DNA from: Arthrobacter sp. NtRootA1
GTDB taxonomy: Bacteria; Actinomycetota; Actinomycetes; Actinomycetales; Micrococcaceae
Direction of reading: 5' to 3'
Assembly (NCBI RefSeq): GCF_019976975.1
Contig: NZ_AP024630.1
Span: 3,162,001-3,226,000, forward strand
DNA: 64,000 nucleotides
Shown: in pieces, positions 18,533 through 27,384 of the stretch
Position numbering within the stretch: position 1 is the stretch's first letter
How the letters are laid out: every line of letters begins with the position of its first letter
The notes under the pieces: generated by a model
Told to the model about the DNA's origin: nothing
The model's input: only the letters and a program-made list of their open reading frames with translations
Database searches by the model: none
Made by a program: the position numbers and the translations under genes

Positions 18533-19915
18533 CTAGAACTTCACGGCTGCGGGGTCATCGCTGGCGACAGCATCCGCTTCCTCGCCGGCTTCGGCGACTG
18601 CAGATTCGTCGGCAGCAACCTCGCCTGCGGGGCGGACGAAGTCGCTGAGGTCGACCTTGTTGCCTTCAGAGTCGACAACCTCGGCCTGGCCCAGCACAAC
18701 GGCCAGTGCCTTGCGGCGGCGTACCTCGGAAACCATCATGGGAACCTGGCCGCTCTGATCGATGATCTGGGCGAACTGGTTGGGGTCCATGCCGTACTGG
18801 CTTGCCGTGCTGACGATGTAGTCGATCAGCTCGTTCTGGCTGACCTCAACTTCTTCCTTGTCCGCAATGGCGTCAAGGATGACCTCGTTCTGGAAGGCGC
18901 GCTCGGTGTTGGCCTTGACCTCGGCGCGGTGTTCCTCGGTGTCGTGGTCACCTTCGCCGTGGGCGTTCTCCGGGTTGAAGTGAGCTTCAATCTGCTCTTC
19001 GACAACCGAAGCCGGAACAGGGACCTCGACGAGCTCTACAAGCTTGTCCAGAACCTTGTCGCGGGCCTCAACACCCTGTCCGACAACCTTGGAATCGGCA
19101 GCCTGCTTGGCGAGGTCCTCGCGGAGCTCAGCAAGGGTGTCGAATTCCGAGGCCAGCTGGGCGAAGTCGTCGTTGGCCTCAGGAAGCTCGCGCTCCTTGA
19201 CGGCCTTGACAACAACCTTCACCTGGGCCGCCTCGCCGGCGTGGTCGCCACCAACGAGGGTGGTGTCGAAGATTGCCTCTTCGTCGGCGGACAGGCCGGT
19301 TACGGCCTCGTCCAGGCCCTCAAGCATGGTGCCGGCACCAACCTGGTAGGACAAGCCTGAGGCCGAGTCGATTTCTTCGCCATCGATCGTGGCGGTGATG
19401 TCGATCGTGAGGAAGTCCTCGTTCTGTGCGGGACGCTCCACGGACTTCAGGGTGCCGAAGCGGCCACGAAGTTCATCCAGGGCCTTGTCGACGTCTTCAG
19501 AAGAGGATTCGGCCGCAGCAACCTCAACCTTGATGCCTGCGTAGTCCGGCAGCTCGATCTCGGGGCGTACGTCAATTTCCACCTGGAACTTGAGCTCGCC
19601 GTCGGTTGCGGACGGGTCCGGAACCTCGGTGATTTCAACCTCAGGACGGCTCAGGGGGCGAACACCCGTTTCCTGGACAGCGGCCTGGTACCAGCCGTTG
19701 AGGCCATCGTTGATGGCGGTTTCCAGGACATAGCCACGGCCAACGCGCTGGTCGATCAGCTTGGACGGAACCTTGCCCTTGCGGAATCCGGGGACCTGGA
19801 TCTGCGAAGCAACAGTCTTGTAAGCGGCATCGATGCTCGGCTTCAGTTCCTCAAAGGGAACCTCAACGTTGAGCTTGACCCGCGTGGGGGTGAGGTTCTC
19901 GACAGCGCTCTTCAC
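18533..19915 (-). CDS. tig: Trigger factor (ribosome-associated chaperone/PPIase)
   Basis: Binds the ribosome exit tunnel and shields nascent chains. The 460-residue product has the N-terminal ribosome-docking loop GFRKGK (43-48), a central FKBP-type domain (about 160-245, with [17 protein letters not shown]) and a long helical C-terminal chaperone domain, ending in an acidic Ala/Glu-rich tail as in other actinobacteria. Upstream on the same strand, 70 bases away, is tRNA-Pro. Downstream is its own terminator, then clpP1. Confidence 0.96.
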   Translation of the reverse strand: MKSAVENLTPTRVKLNVEVPFEELKPSIDAAYKTVASQIQVPGFRKGKVPSKLIDQRVGRGYVLETAINDGLNGWYQAAVQETGVRPLSRPEVEITEVPDPSATDGELKFQVEIDVRPEIELPDYAGIKVEVAAAESSSEDVDKALDELRGRFGTLKSVERPAQNEDFLTIDITATIDGEEIDSASGLSYQVGAGTMLEGLDEAVTGLSADEEAIFDTTLVGGDHAGEAAQVKVVVKAVKERELPEANDDFAQLASEFDTLAELREDLAKQAADSKVVGQGVEARDKVLDKLVELVEVPVPASVVEEQIEAHFNPENAHGEGDHDTEEHRAEVKANTERAFQNEVILDAIADKEEVEVSQNELIDYIVSTASQYGMDPNQFAQIIDQSGQVPMMVSEVRRRKALAVVLGQAEVVDSEGNKVDLSDFVRPAGEVAADESAVAEAGEEADAVASDDPAAVKF

Positions 19916-19985
19916 AGTCTAAGTACTCCTGAATTTGTGGGTATGGGGTTCTGCCGCATCCCTGAGGCGGATACGAAACACAGAG

Positions 19986-20060
19986 TCGGGGTGACAGGAT
20001 TTGAACCTGCGACTTCCTGCTCCCAAAGCAGGCGCTCTAGCCAAGCTGAGCTACACCCCG
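19986..20060 (-). tRNA. tRNA-Pro (TGG)
   Basis: A complete cloverleaf: acceptor CGGGGTG/CACCCCG, D-arm GCTC/GAGC, anticodon arm CCTGC-TTTGGGA-GCAGG with anticodon TGG, T-arm GCAGG-TTCAAAT-CCTGT and discriminator A. No CCA is encoded. It is 70 bases upstream of tig on the same strand. Confidence 0.96.
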
Positions 20061-20104
20061 AATGCACAGGACAGTCTACGGGCAAGCGGGCCCGGAATGC
20101 ACAT

Positions 20105-20133
20105 TTGACACCGCCGCCGGAATTAGGTTTAGT
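20105..20133 (+). promoter_or_regulatory. Candidate promoter of tRNA-Gly
   Basis: A perfect -35 TTGACA (20105-20110), 17-base spacer and a -10-like TTTAGT (20128-20133), with tRNA-Gly starting about 70 bases downstream. The -10 match is only moderate. Confidence 0.45.
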
Positions 20134-20210
20134 TGTACCCGGCTTCAACAGCCACCGGGAAGATGTCCTAAGCGAGAGATCCATACAAGGATCCAGCAGG
20201 AGATCCATCC

Positions 20211-20281
20211 GGGGACGTAGCTTAATGGTAAAGCCTCAGTCTTCCAAACTGATTACGCGGGTTCGATTCCCGTCGTCCCCT
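20211..20281 (+). tRNA. tRNA-Gly (TCC)
   Basis: A 71-base cloverleaf: acceptor GGGGACG/CGTCCCC, D-arm GCTT/AAGC, anticodon arm TCAGT-CTTCCAA-ACTGA with anticodon TCC, T-arm with GTTCGATTC and discriminator T. No CCA is encoded. A terminator follows immediately. Confidence 0.96.
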
Positions 20282-20286
20282 CCAGT

Positions 20287-20318
20287 AAAAAAGCCCCAAT
20301 CTTCGGATTGGGGCTTTT
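20287..20318 (+). terminator. Terminator of tRNA-Gly
   Basis: Stem AAAAGCCCCAATC with GATTGGGGCTTTT closed by a TTCG tetraloop; the T-run is the outer part of the right arm. It ends the tRNA-Gly transcript. Confidence 0.9.
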
Positions 20319-20335
20319 CGTTGTTAGGACCGGCA

Positions 20336-20343
20336 AGCGCTCT
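20336..20343. repeat. Left copy of IS target-site duplication
   Basis: AGCGCTCT directly abuts the left end of the insertion sequence; the identical right copy is at 21634-21641. Confidence 0.9.
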
Positions 20344-21633
20344 GGGTTATAGGACAAAACGTGTGTATTGGTTGGGCCTGCTTTCCAGCGCTGGCGGGCG
20401 AATTCCGGGATAGCTAAGCTTTTGGAGCTTAGGGTGGCTGGGGTGCTTGCATATCTGGGGAATGTTTGGTCTGCGGCCAGACGCTGGTACGGAACGGGAA
20501 AACGGCAGCGGGCAAACAGCGCTACCGGTGCCTGAACTGCGGGGCGAGCCGTTCCGGTCAACGTCCGGATGTCAGCCGTCGCGCTGAGCTGGAGGCGTTT
20601 CTTGGTTGGTTGTTAGGCACTTCAGGCCAGTCGTCGCTGACCATGTTCGGCACGGCCCGGTCCTTCCGACGGCGCACGGCCTGGTGCTGGAACATCGCCC
20701 CGCGCATTCCCGTGACCGGGGAGGTCCATGACCAGATCCAGGTCGATGGGATCTTTGTCGGGTCGTGGTGCTGCCTGATCGCTGTTGCCGGTGATTACGT
20801 GCTTGGCTGGCAGTGGTGCGACACCGAGAAAAAGGCCGCGTGGGCGGCGCTGCTGCAACGGTTCCCTGCCCCTCGCGTGGTGATCACTGACGGCGGTTCG
20901 GGGATCGCCGCAGCCCTGTCGGAGTGCTGGTCAGAAACCGCGGTCCAACGGTGTCTGGTCCATGTCCAACGCAATGTCCGGACCTACCTGACCAGCCGGC
21001 CCCGAACGGATGCGGGCAAAGCATTGCTGCGGCTGGGACGGGCGTTGACCAGGATCAAAGCCCCCGCCGAAGCAGCCGCCTGGCTCGCGGGTCTCAATGA
21101 CTGGCATCAGGAACACGGGCATCTGGTCAAGGCCCGCACCTACCGCACCGCTACGGCCATGGCTCCGGGATGGGTCCGGGCCAACCAAACCTGGTGGTAC
21201 ACCCACGACAGACTCCGCAAGGCCTACCGGCTGCTGGAACGACTCGGCCAAGCCGGGACCCTCTTTACCTATCTGCAGGCTGAATACACCGGACTGGATA
21301 TCGCCTCGACGACCAACCGGATCGAAGGAGGCACCAACGCGCAACTCCGATTGATCCTGCGGGCCCACCGGGGCATGAGCGAGGACCACCAAAAACGCGC
21401 CATCGAGTGGTACCTCTACCTCCACAGCGACCAACCCCGGCCCCCGGCGAAGCTCATCGAAAACCGGCACTACAAACCCGGCAGGACCAACGCCAGCACA
21501 ACCACAGAACCGGAGCCCGGCCCCGAGATCTACAGCACCGGCCTCAGCCCCGATGAAGGCCTCTGGCACCGCGCAGGCTGGGCCGGACGATCATGACACA
21601 CCCGGGATTTACACACGTTTTGTCCTATAACCC
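20344..21633 (+). mobile_element. Complete IS1249-like (IS256 group) insertion sequence
   Basis: A 1290-bp element with perfect 24-bp terminal inverted repeats (20344-20367 and 21610-21633, outer end GGGTTATAGGAC) and an 8-bp target duplication AGCGCTCT at 20336-20343 and 21634-21641. It carries one transposase frame. Intact ends and a perfect duplication indicate recent insertion. The site is intergenic, after the tRNA-Gly terminator and 18 bases beyond the target duplication from the stop of the second Fpg/Nei gene, so no gene is broken. Confidence 0.95.
20466..21596 (+). CDS. IS1249-family transposase (start unresolved)
   Basis: DDE-type transposase, about 376 residues from a TTG at 20466. 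It has an N-terminal zinc ribbon (CG...YRCLNCG), then the expected acidic residues in QVDGIF, VITDGGSG and NRIEGG. The listed start loses the first zinc-ribbon cysteine: codons just upstream read Glu-Cys-Leu-Val-Cys-Gly, and the frame stays open to 20433 but holds no ATG, GTG or TTG there. Either a rare start codon is used, or the N-terminus comes from another frame. Function otherwise looks intact. It lies inside the element at 20344-21633. Confidence 0.88.
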   Translation: MVCGQTLVRNGKTAAGKQRYRCLNCGASRSGQRPDVSRRAELEAFLGWLLGTSGQSSLTMFGTARSFRRRTAWCWNIAPRIPVTGEVHDQIQVDGIFVGSWCCLIAVAGDYVLGWQWCDTEKKAAWAALLQRFPAPRVVITDGGSGIAAALSECWSETAVQRCLVHVQRNVRTYLTSRPRTDAGKALLRLGRALTRIKAPAEAAAWLAGLNDWHQEHGHLVKARTYRTATAMAPGWVRANQTWWYTHDRLRKAYRLLERLGQAGTLFTYLQAEYTGLDIASTTNRIEGGTNAQLRLILRAHRGMSEDHQKRAIEWYLYLHSDQPRPPAKLIENRHYKPGRTNASTTTEPEPGPEIYSTGLSPDEGLWHRAGWAGRS

Positions 21634-21641
21634 AGCGCTCT
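21634..21641. repeat. Right copy of IS target-site duplication
   Basis: AGCGCTCT directly abuts the right end of the insertion sequence and matches 20336-20343 exactly. Confidence 0.9.
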
Positions 21642-21659
21642 TACAAATGACAAGCGCTG

Positions 21660-22559
21660 CTACAACTGGCAGCCAGCGCACCAATACAGTTTGCGGGCGC
21701 CGATTTCTGCCATGCCTACCAACGTCCCGCAAGCGCGGCAGGGCTGCCCTTCGCGCTTATAGACAAAGTGGGCATCGGCGTCGGGCGCTGAGGCGCCGTT
21801 ACCGCTCCATAGCGCTGGCGGTGTGGTGACGATCCGACCGTCGCGCACGCCGTCGGACATGGCAAGGACGGCGTCATCCCACAACTTGCCCGCTGTCGCA
21901 GCATCAATCATGTTTCCAGGAGTCCATGGATCCACAGCCTGACGAAAGAGGACCTCGGCACGGTAAATATTTCCGACCCCTGCCAGCACAGATTGGTCCA
22001 TCAACAGCAAGGCCACGGCGGTCTTGCGGCGTCGCAACCGGCGGATGAACTCGTCCCGGTCCCCCGGCCGGTTACGCAGCGGATCAGGGCCCAGCCGGCC
22101 CAGCACAGCTTCTGCTTCATGGGACGTAACAGCGGCGCAAGTAGTGGCTCCACGAAGATCGGCCCAGCCGTTGTCCGAGACCAAGCGGGCGCGGACTGCA
22201 CCCACCGGGGCGGGAGGCCCGGCGTAGTCCGCCTCAGCGCTGGACTCCCCCTCAGACGAGGCAGTCTCGCGCTCACCGATCCGGCGAGGCGCGCCGATGC
22301 TGGAGGCCCCCGTGAAGGAGCTATCGCCGCCAAAGCTCCAAGCACCATAGAGACCAAGGTGAACGTGGAGGAAAAGATCGTGGTCGAACCTTAGGAAAAG
22401 CTGCTTTCCGTGCGCAACAGCTTCAACCATCACATGACCGTCCAGAAGCTCCGCACCGGCTGTGAATCGTCCCTGCGGACTGGAAACCTCCAAACGCCGG
22501 CCGCCAAACACATCCTGGAATTGGCGGGCCAGCCTGTGGACGGAGTGCCCCTCAGGCAC
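21660..22559 (-). CDS. Fpg/Nei family DNA glycosylase (second copy, Nei2-like)
   Basis: Base-excision repair glycosylase/AP lyase, 299 residues, starting MPEGHSVHRLAR as in the actinobacterial Nei2 branch (Pro2 nucleophile, Glu3). It has GKQLFLRF (catalytic Lys region), QSVLAGVGNIYRAEVLF (helix-two-turn-helix) and a C-terminal zinc finger CRAC...CAGC. A Ser/Gly/Glu-rich insertion lies around residues 78-117. The GTG start at 22559 overlaps the rpiB stop (TAGTG), implying translational coupling. The insertion sequence lies just beyond its 3' end and could affect termination. Confidence 0.92.
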   Translation of the reverse strand: MPEGHSVHRLARQFQDVFGGRRLEVSSPQGRFTAGAELLDGHVMVEAVAHGKQLFLRFDHDLFLHVHLGLYGAWSFGGDSSFTGASSIGAPRRIGERETASSEGESSAEADYAGPPAPVGAVRARLVSDNGWADLRGATTCAAVTSHEAEAVLGRLGPDPLRNRPGDRDEFIRRLRRRKTAVALLLMDQSVLAGVGNIYRAEVLFRQAVDPWTPGNMIDAATAGKLWDDAVLAMSDGVRDGRIVTTPPALWSGNGASAPDADAHFVYKREGQPCRACGTLVGMAEIGARKLYWCAGCQL

Positions 22560-23041
22560 TACTCGACGATCTCGCCGGTGGTCTCGTAAGCCGCAATCTT
22601 GCCGATACGGCGGACGTGGCGTTCATCATTGCTGAAAGGTTCCTGCAGGAAGGCCTCGATGAGCTCGGTTGCTTCTTCCACCGTGTGCTGACGGCCGCCA
22701 ACGGCGACTACGTTGGCGTCGTTGTGCTCGCGCGCGAGCTTGGCGGTAGAGAGGTTCCAAGCCAGCGCGGCACGCACACCCTTGACCTTGTTGGCGGCAA
22801 TTTGTTCGCCATTGCCCGAACCACCCAGAACGATGCCCAGCGCGTGAACGCCTGCTTGCTGGTCAGCCACCACTGCAACTCCTGCGTTGATGCAGAAAGA
22901 CGGGTAGTCATCCAGGGCGTCATATTCCTTGGGTCCGTGGTCCACAACCTCGTAGCCCTTGGCAGTGAGGTGGATGACCAAGTGGGCGCTAAGTTCCATG
23001 CCGGCGTGGTCTGTGGCGATGTGGACGCGGGGTTTAGTCAC
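22559..23041 (-). CDS. rpiB: Ribose-5-phosphate isomerase B (RpiB/LacAB family)
   Basis: Interconverts ribose-5-phosphate and ribulose-5-phosphate in the pentose phosphate pathway. The 160-residue product begins VTKPRVHIATDHAG with the family DHAG motif, has DYPSFC with a conserved Cys and GSGNGEQIAANKV, which binds the sugar phosphate. The GTG at 23041 is chosen since homology begins there; the open frame to 23146 has unrelated sequence and overlaps the neighbouring gene. It overlaps the downstream glycosylase by one base. Confidence 0.94.
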   Translation of the reverse strand: MTKPRVHIATDHAGMELSAHLVIHLTAKGYEVVDHGPKEYDALDDYPSFCINAGVAVVADQQAGVHALGIVLGGSGNGEQIAANKVKGVRAALAWNLSTAKLAREHNDANVVAVGGRQHTVEEATELIEAFLQEPFSNDERHVRRIGKIAAYETTGEIVE

Positions 23042-23114
23042 GGGTAGTCCATTCTTTCTGGCGCGCCGGTGTGGCACCTGGCCGGGCGCGGCGATGTGGG
23101 ATGCGCTACCTAGG

Positions 23115-24125
23115 TTACCGCGCGCCGGGTTGCTGGGCTTGCCCACCGGGATGGGCCCGCTCGGCCGCCCGGTTCAGGATTCCGGCGAGTTTGTCCGCAG
23201 TGGCGGCAGTGCCGGCACTCAGCGCAACCCTGCGTCCGTTAAGTTTCCTTACGACGACGGCAGGACCGCTGCTGACCAGCATCGCGGTCGCGTCGTCATG
23301 GTGCCTCCACCCCCAGCCACCAAAGTCTGCAGCTTTTACTTCAGCGGGAGCAGCCGCCGCGATGTCGACGGCGGGAACGGTCAGGACGGGTACAACGCCA
23401 CCTGCAAAGACCTGCAGCCCGCCCCTGTCCGCCCGGACGCGGGCGAACAGGAATCCGGCGCCGACCAGCGCTGCAGCAGCCACCAAGGCCCCTAGCCACG
23501 GGACAGCAATGGCAATCAGCGCGGCTGGAAACAGTGCGGACACGATAATCATGACGAAGACTGAGCTGCGGGCATGGACCCACATGCGCAGGGTGTCCCG
23601 CGCGAGGTCCGGGTCCGTGATGTGGAGGCGTTCGGCTTCGAGGGCCTGATCATCCTCGCGCGTCCAGCGCGGATCCGGTTTGAAAGCGAACATGAGGACG
23701 ACGCCGAGGGATACTGCCGCACCGCTACCCATGGCGAGGACGATCGGATCTACGTGGGAAGCGCGCGCCTCCCCCACGCCGGATTGCCCAACCAATCCGG
23801 CAGCGAGGACTGTGGTCACGAAAAGGCTCACCATGAGGCCAAGGCCCATCATGACCCTTCGCATTACCACGGGCCGCGAAAGCGGAACGGCTTGGAGGAA
23901 GGCGACCCAACCGAAGAACGTGATCAGGGCTGCGCCGCCTGTTACGTAGGCGCCGAAGGGCGCAAAAGCGGTGCCGCCGTCGGCGTTCCACATCACTGCT
24001 ACCGGATCCGGAAGATCGTTTCGAAGCATCTGGGCGCAAACGACGAAACCAATGGCCAGTAGCAACGGAAAGGCGAGTGCAAACCTGAGTGCGCGTATGT
24101 CAAGAGACTCCCGGAACGTTCCCAT
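23115..24125 (-). CDS. DUF1648-type membrane protein of unknown function
   Basis: A 336-residue membrane protein. The N-terminal half has four hydrophobic segments (about 13-31, 58-80, 92-110 and 125-147) and resembles DUF1648 proteins in its RNDLPDPVAVMWNADG region, the usual position of that domain. A second hydrophobic pair (about 190-232) precedes a C-terminal soluble domain with GGWGWR and RKLNGRRVALS, a pattern found in PH-like domains of actinobacterial membrane proteins. No catalytic residues are evident. It is upstream of rpiB on the same strand with a 73-base gap and may be cotranscribed. Confidence 0.75.
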   Translation of the reverse strand: MGTFRESLDIRALRFALAFPLLLAIGFVVCAQMLRNDLPDPVAVMWNADGGTAFAPFGAYVTGGAALITFFGWVAFLQAVPLSRPVVMRRVMMGLGLMVSLFVTTVLAAGLVGQSGVGEARASHVDPIVLAMGSGAAVSLGVVLMFAFKPDPRWTREDDQALEAERLHITDPDLARDTLRMWVHARSSVFVMIIVSALFPAALIAIAVPWLGALVAAAALVGAGFLFARVRADRGGLQVFAGGVVPVLTVPAVDIAAAAPAEVKAADFGGWGWRHHDDATAMLVSSGPAVVVRKLNGRRVALSAGTAATADKLAGILNRAAERAHPGGQAQQPGAR

Positions 24126-24260
24126 GATCCAACGCTACTCCCTGGCAGCGACACTGTGGTGGCACCTCCTTGCCATCGGCGCTTGGAGTGAAAGAATGGC
24201 TTCACACCATCGACCGGACCCCCGGCCCGGCCGGCCACCCCAAACTTCCGGAGGCACCAC

Positions 24261-26834
24261 TTGCCAGGCCTTAACCTGACGCGCGTCGAAGCCGCGCAGC
24301 GCGCTGAAATCCTCAATGTCGAGTCCTACAACGTCACCCTTGACCTGACCAAGGGGGCCGCAGTCTTCGGATCCACCACGGTGGTGAAATTTTCGGCAAA
24401 GGCTGGAGCGTCAACGTTTATCGACGCCGTCACCGAGACCGTTTACAGCGTTACGCTGAACGGCACCGAACTCGATCCCGCCGAAGTATCAGACGGTATC
24501 CGCATCCAGCTTCCAAACCTTGACGAAGAGAATGAGCTCACCATCGTCGCTGATGCCCGCTACATGAACACCGGCGAGGGCCTCCACCGCTTCGTGGATC
24601 CGGTAGACGGGGAGGTCTACCTCTACACCCAGTTCGAGGTTCCGGATTCCCGGCGGATGTTCGCTGTCTTCGAGCAGCCCGACCTGAAGGCCAGCTTCAC
24701 GTTCCACGTCACCGCGCCCTCACACTGGGACGTCGTCTCCAACTCCCCCACCCCGGTACCGGTTGAAACCGATGCAGGCGAGGACGGCGGTGCCAGGTCA
24801 GTGTGGGAATTCGCTCCCACGCCGCGTCTGTCCTCGTATGTCACCGCCCTCATCGCAGGACCGTACCAATCCGTCCGGTCGGAGGTCGCCAGTTCGGACG
24901 GCAGGGTCATTCCGCTGGGCGTCTTTGCTCGCAAATCGTTGATGCAGTACCTCGACGCCGACAACATCTTCGAACTTACCCGCCAGGGTTTCGAATTCTT
25001 CGAGGCACAGTTCGGCTGCCCATACCCGTTTGAAAAGTACGATCAGCTGTTCGTCCCCGAGTTCAATGCCGGTGCGATGGAAAACGCCGGTGCGGTGACA
25101 ATCCTGGAGGGATACATCTTCCGTGGCAAGGTTGCCGGCGCACAGATCGAACGCCGTGCAATCACCGTCCTGCACGAGCTCGCACACATGTGGTTCGGGG
25201 ACCTTGTGACCATGCGCTGGTGGAACGACCTCTGGCTCAACGAATCCTTCGCCGAGTACATGTCCCACCTGGCCGCAGTGGAAAACACTGCCTTCGACCG
25301 GGCGTGGACCACTTTCGCATCAGTGGAGAAATCCTGGGCCTACCGCCAGGACCAACTACCCACCACACACCCGATCTTCGCCGAAATCAACAACCTTGAA
25401 GACGTGGAAGTCAACTTCGACGGGATCACCTATGCCAAGGGCGCCTCTGTCCTGCGGCAGTTGGTTGCCTGGGTTGGACCCGAACAGTTCATGTCAGGTG
25501 TTCGCACGTACTTCGCCAAGCACGCATGGAAAAACACCGAACTGGCAGATCTCATGGTGGAACTGGAAGCCGCAAGCGGCCGGGACCTTGACGTATGGGG
25601 CAAGCTTTGGCTGGAAACCGCCGGCGTGAACACCTTGGCTCCCGAGGTGGATGTGGAGCAAGACGGCACCATCACCTCGTTCAGCATCCTGCAGACAGCC
25701 ATCGATGAACAGCCCACATTGCGCCCACACCGCTTGGCCGTGGGCTTCTACAACCTGTCCGGGGAAGGCAAGCTGGAGCGGACGCACCGCGAGGAGCTGG
25801 ACGTCGAGGGCCCACGGACCGAAGTGCCCACCCTGGCTGGCCTCGCACGCCCGGACCTCATCCTGCTCAATGATGATGATCTCGCCTACGCCAAAGTACG
25901 CCTGGATGCTCATTCGCTTGCCACAGCGAAAGCGCATCTCAAGGATTTTGCCGCCAGCTTGCCCCGCACACTGGTGTGGGGCTCCGCATGGGATGCGGCA
26001 CGGGACGGAGAAACTCCTGCACGCGGCTACGTCGAACTAATCCTGGCGAACATCGCAGAGGAAACAGACTCCTCGGTGATCCTCGTTCAACTGCGGCAGC
26101 TAGCCACGACGCTGACCTACTATGTGGCAGCTGAGCACAAGTTGGAGGCAACGATCGCTGCCGCCGACAAACTGTGGGACCTCGCGGCGGCGGTGGATGC
26201 TGGCTCGGATGCGCAGTTGCAGTTCGTGAAGTCTTACGCGCAGCTGGCACGGAGCACGGAGCAGCTGGACCGCATCCAGGCGCTGCTGGACGGGACCGAC
26301 ACCCTTGAAGGCCTTACCGTCGACCAGGACATGCGGTGGGAGCTGCTCACCGCCTTGGTGGCCGGCGGCAGGCAGGGCCAGGAGCGCATCGACCAGGAAC
26401 TCGCCCACGACAACACCTCCACCGGCCAAAATGCCGCGGCACAGGCCAAGGCCGCTATTCCCACAGCGGAAGCCAAAGCTGCCGCGTGGGATTCCATCGT
26501 GGTCAAGGGCGAGCTCTCCAACGCCCTGCAAGCCTCGGCAGTGGCCGGCTTCATGCGGGTGCCGGATACCACCTTGCTGGAACCCTACGCTGAAAAGTAC
26601 TTCGAAGCGGTCCCCGGGATTGTCAAAGAACGCACGCACGCTTTGGCCCAGCAGATCGTCGTGGGCCTCTATCCGGCACAGCTCACAACCCAGGCCACTG
26701 TGGACCGGACGGACGAATTCCTCGCGGACCTGCCCGAGGGAAGTGCAGCGCTGCGCCGAATGATGCTGGAAAACCGGGACGCCGTGGCACGGGCGCTCCG
26801 AGCCCGGGCAGCGGACGTGGACGTGGACGCCTAA
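24261..26834 (+). CDS. pepN: Aminopeptidase N (M1 family)
   Basis: Zinc metallopeptidase removing N-terminal residues from peptides in the cytosol. The 857-residue product has GAMEN (271-275, substrate amino-group binding), the zinc motif HELAH (305-309) and the third ligand Glu328 in NESFAEY, then an ERAP1-like C-terminal helical domain. The TTG at 24261 is supported by a GGAGG site 6 bases upstream. The gene stands alone, divergent from the DUF1648 protein and followed 54 bases later by the OsmC gene. Confidence 0.96.
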   Translation: MPGLNLTRVEAAQRAEILNVESYNVTLDLTKGAAVFGSTTVVKFSAKAGASTFIDAVTETVYSVTLNGTELDPAEVSDGIRIQLPNLDEENELTIVADARYMNTGEGLHRFVDPVDGEVYLYTQFEVPDSRRMFAVFEQPDLKASFTFHVTAPSHWDVVSNSPTPVPVETDAGEDGGARSVWEFAPTPRLSSYVTALIAGPYQSVRSEVASSDGRVIPLGVFARKSLMQYLDADNIFELTRQGFEFFEAQFGCPYPFEKYDQLFVPEFNAGAMENAGAVTILEGYIFRGKVAGAQIERRAITVLHELAHMWFGDLVTMRWWNDLWLNESFAEYMSHLAAVENTAFDRAWTTFASVEKSWAYRQDQLPTTHPIFAEINNLEDVEVNFDGITYAKGASVLRQLVAWVGPEQFMSGVRTYFAKHAWKNTELADLMVELEAASGRDLDVWGKLWLETAGVNTLAPEVDVEQDGTITSFSILQTAIDEQPTLRPHRLAVGFYNLSGEGKLERTHREELDVEGPRTEVPTLAGLARPDLILLNDDDLAYAKVRLDAHSLATAKAHLKDFAASLPRTLVWGSAWDAARDGETPARGYVELILANIAEETDSSVILVQLRQLATTLTYYVAAEHKLEATIAAADKLWDLAAAVDAGSDAQLQFVKSYAQLARSTEQLDRIQALLDGTDTLEGLTVDQDMRWELLTALVAGGRQGQERIDQELAHDNTSTGQNAAAQAKAAIPTAEAKAAAWDSIVVKGELSNALQASAVAGFMRVPDTTLLEPYAEKYFEAVPGIVKERTHALAQQIVVGLYPAQLTTQATVDRTDEFLADLPEGSAALRRMMLENRDAVARALRARAADVDVDA

Positions 26835-26888
26835 GCCGTACGTTGGGGCCTGTGCTGGCGCTGTTTGGCAGATGGCTAAACTGTCCGC

Positions 26889-27368
26889 ATGGGCCTCAAC
26901 GAACACCACTATGCATTGACCGTCCGCTGGACTGGAAATCTGGGCGTCGGTACAGAGAGCTACAGAGGGTACTCGCGGGATCATGAGGTAGAGATTCCCG
27001 GGCTGCCCATCCTCAAGGGTTCCGCAGATCCAACGTTCCACGGCGACCGCACGCGCTACAACCCCGAGCAACTCCTGCTTGCTGCCCTGTCGCAATGCCA
27101 CATGCTCTCCTTCCTGCACGTGGCGGTAAAACATGGGGTTATCGTCACCGGCTACGAGGACAACGCCGAGGGCATCATGAAGCTAAACCGTGACGGCAGC
27201 GGCCAATTCGAGAGCGTAACCCTGAAGCCGCACGTCACCATTGCGGACCCGGCTCACTCGGCAATGATGGCGCAACTTCACCACGAAGCCAATCAGGTCT
27301 GTTTCATAGCCCGCAGTGTCAACTTCCCGGTGTTGCACGAGCCAATGACGACGTCGGCAGCGGCCTGA
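26889..27368 (+). CDS. OsmC family peroxiredoxin-like protein
   Basis: A 159-residue protein of the OsmC/Ohr superfamily that reduces organic peroxides through a cysteine pair. Cys70 lies in AALSQCHML and Cys138 in VCFIARS, the two positions conserved in the superfamily. The pattern (YNPEQLLLAALSQCHM) is of the OsmC/YhfA-like subgroup rather than classical Ohr, so the physiological substrate is uncertain. It follows pepN by 54 bases, possibly cotranscribed. Confidence 0.88.
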   Translation: MGLNEHHYALTVRWTGNLGVGTESYRGYSRDHEVEIPGLPILKGSADPTFHGDRTRYNPEQLLLAALSQCHMLSFLHVAVKHGVIVTGYEDNAEGIMKLNRDGSGQFESVTLKPHVTIADPAHSAMMAQLHHEANQVCFIARSVNFPVLHEPMTTSAAA

Positions 27369-27384
27369 GTCTGCTAAACCCGCC

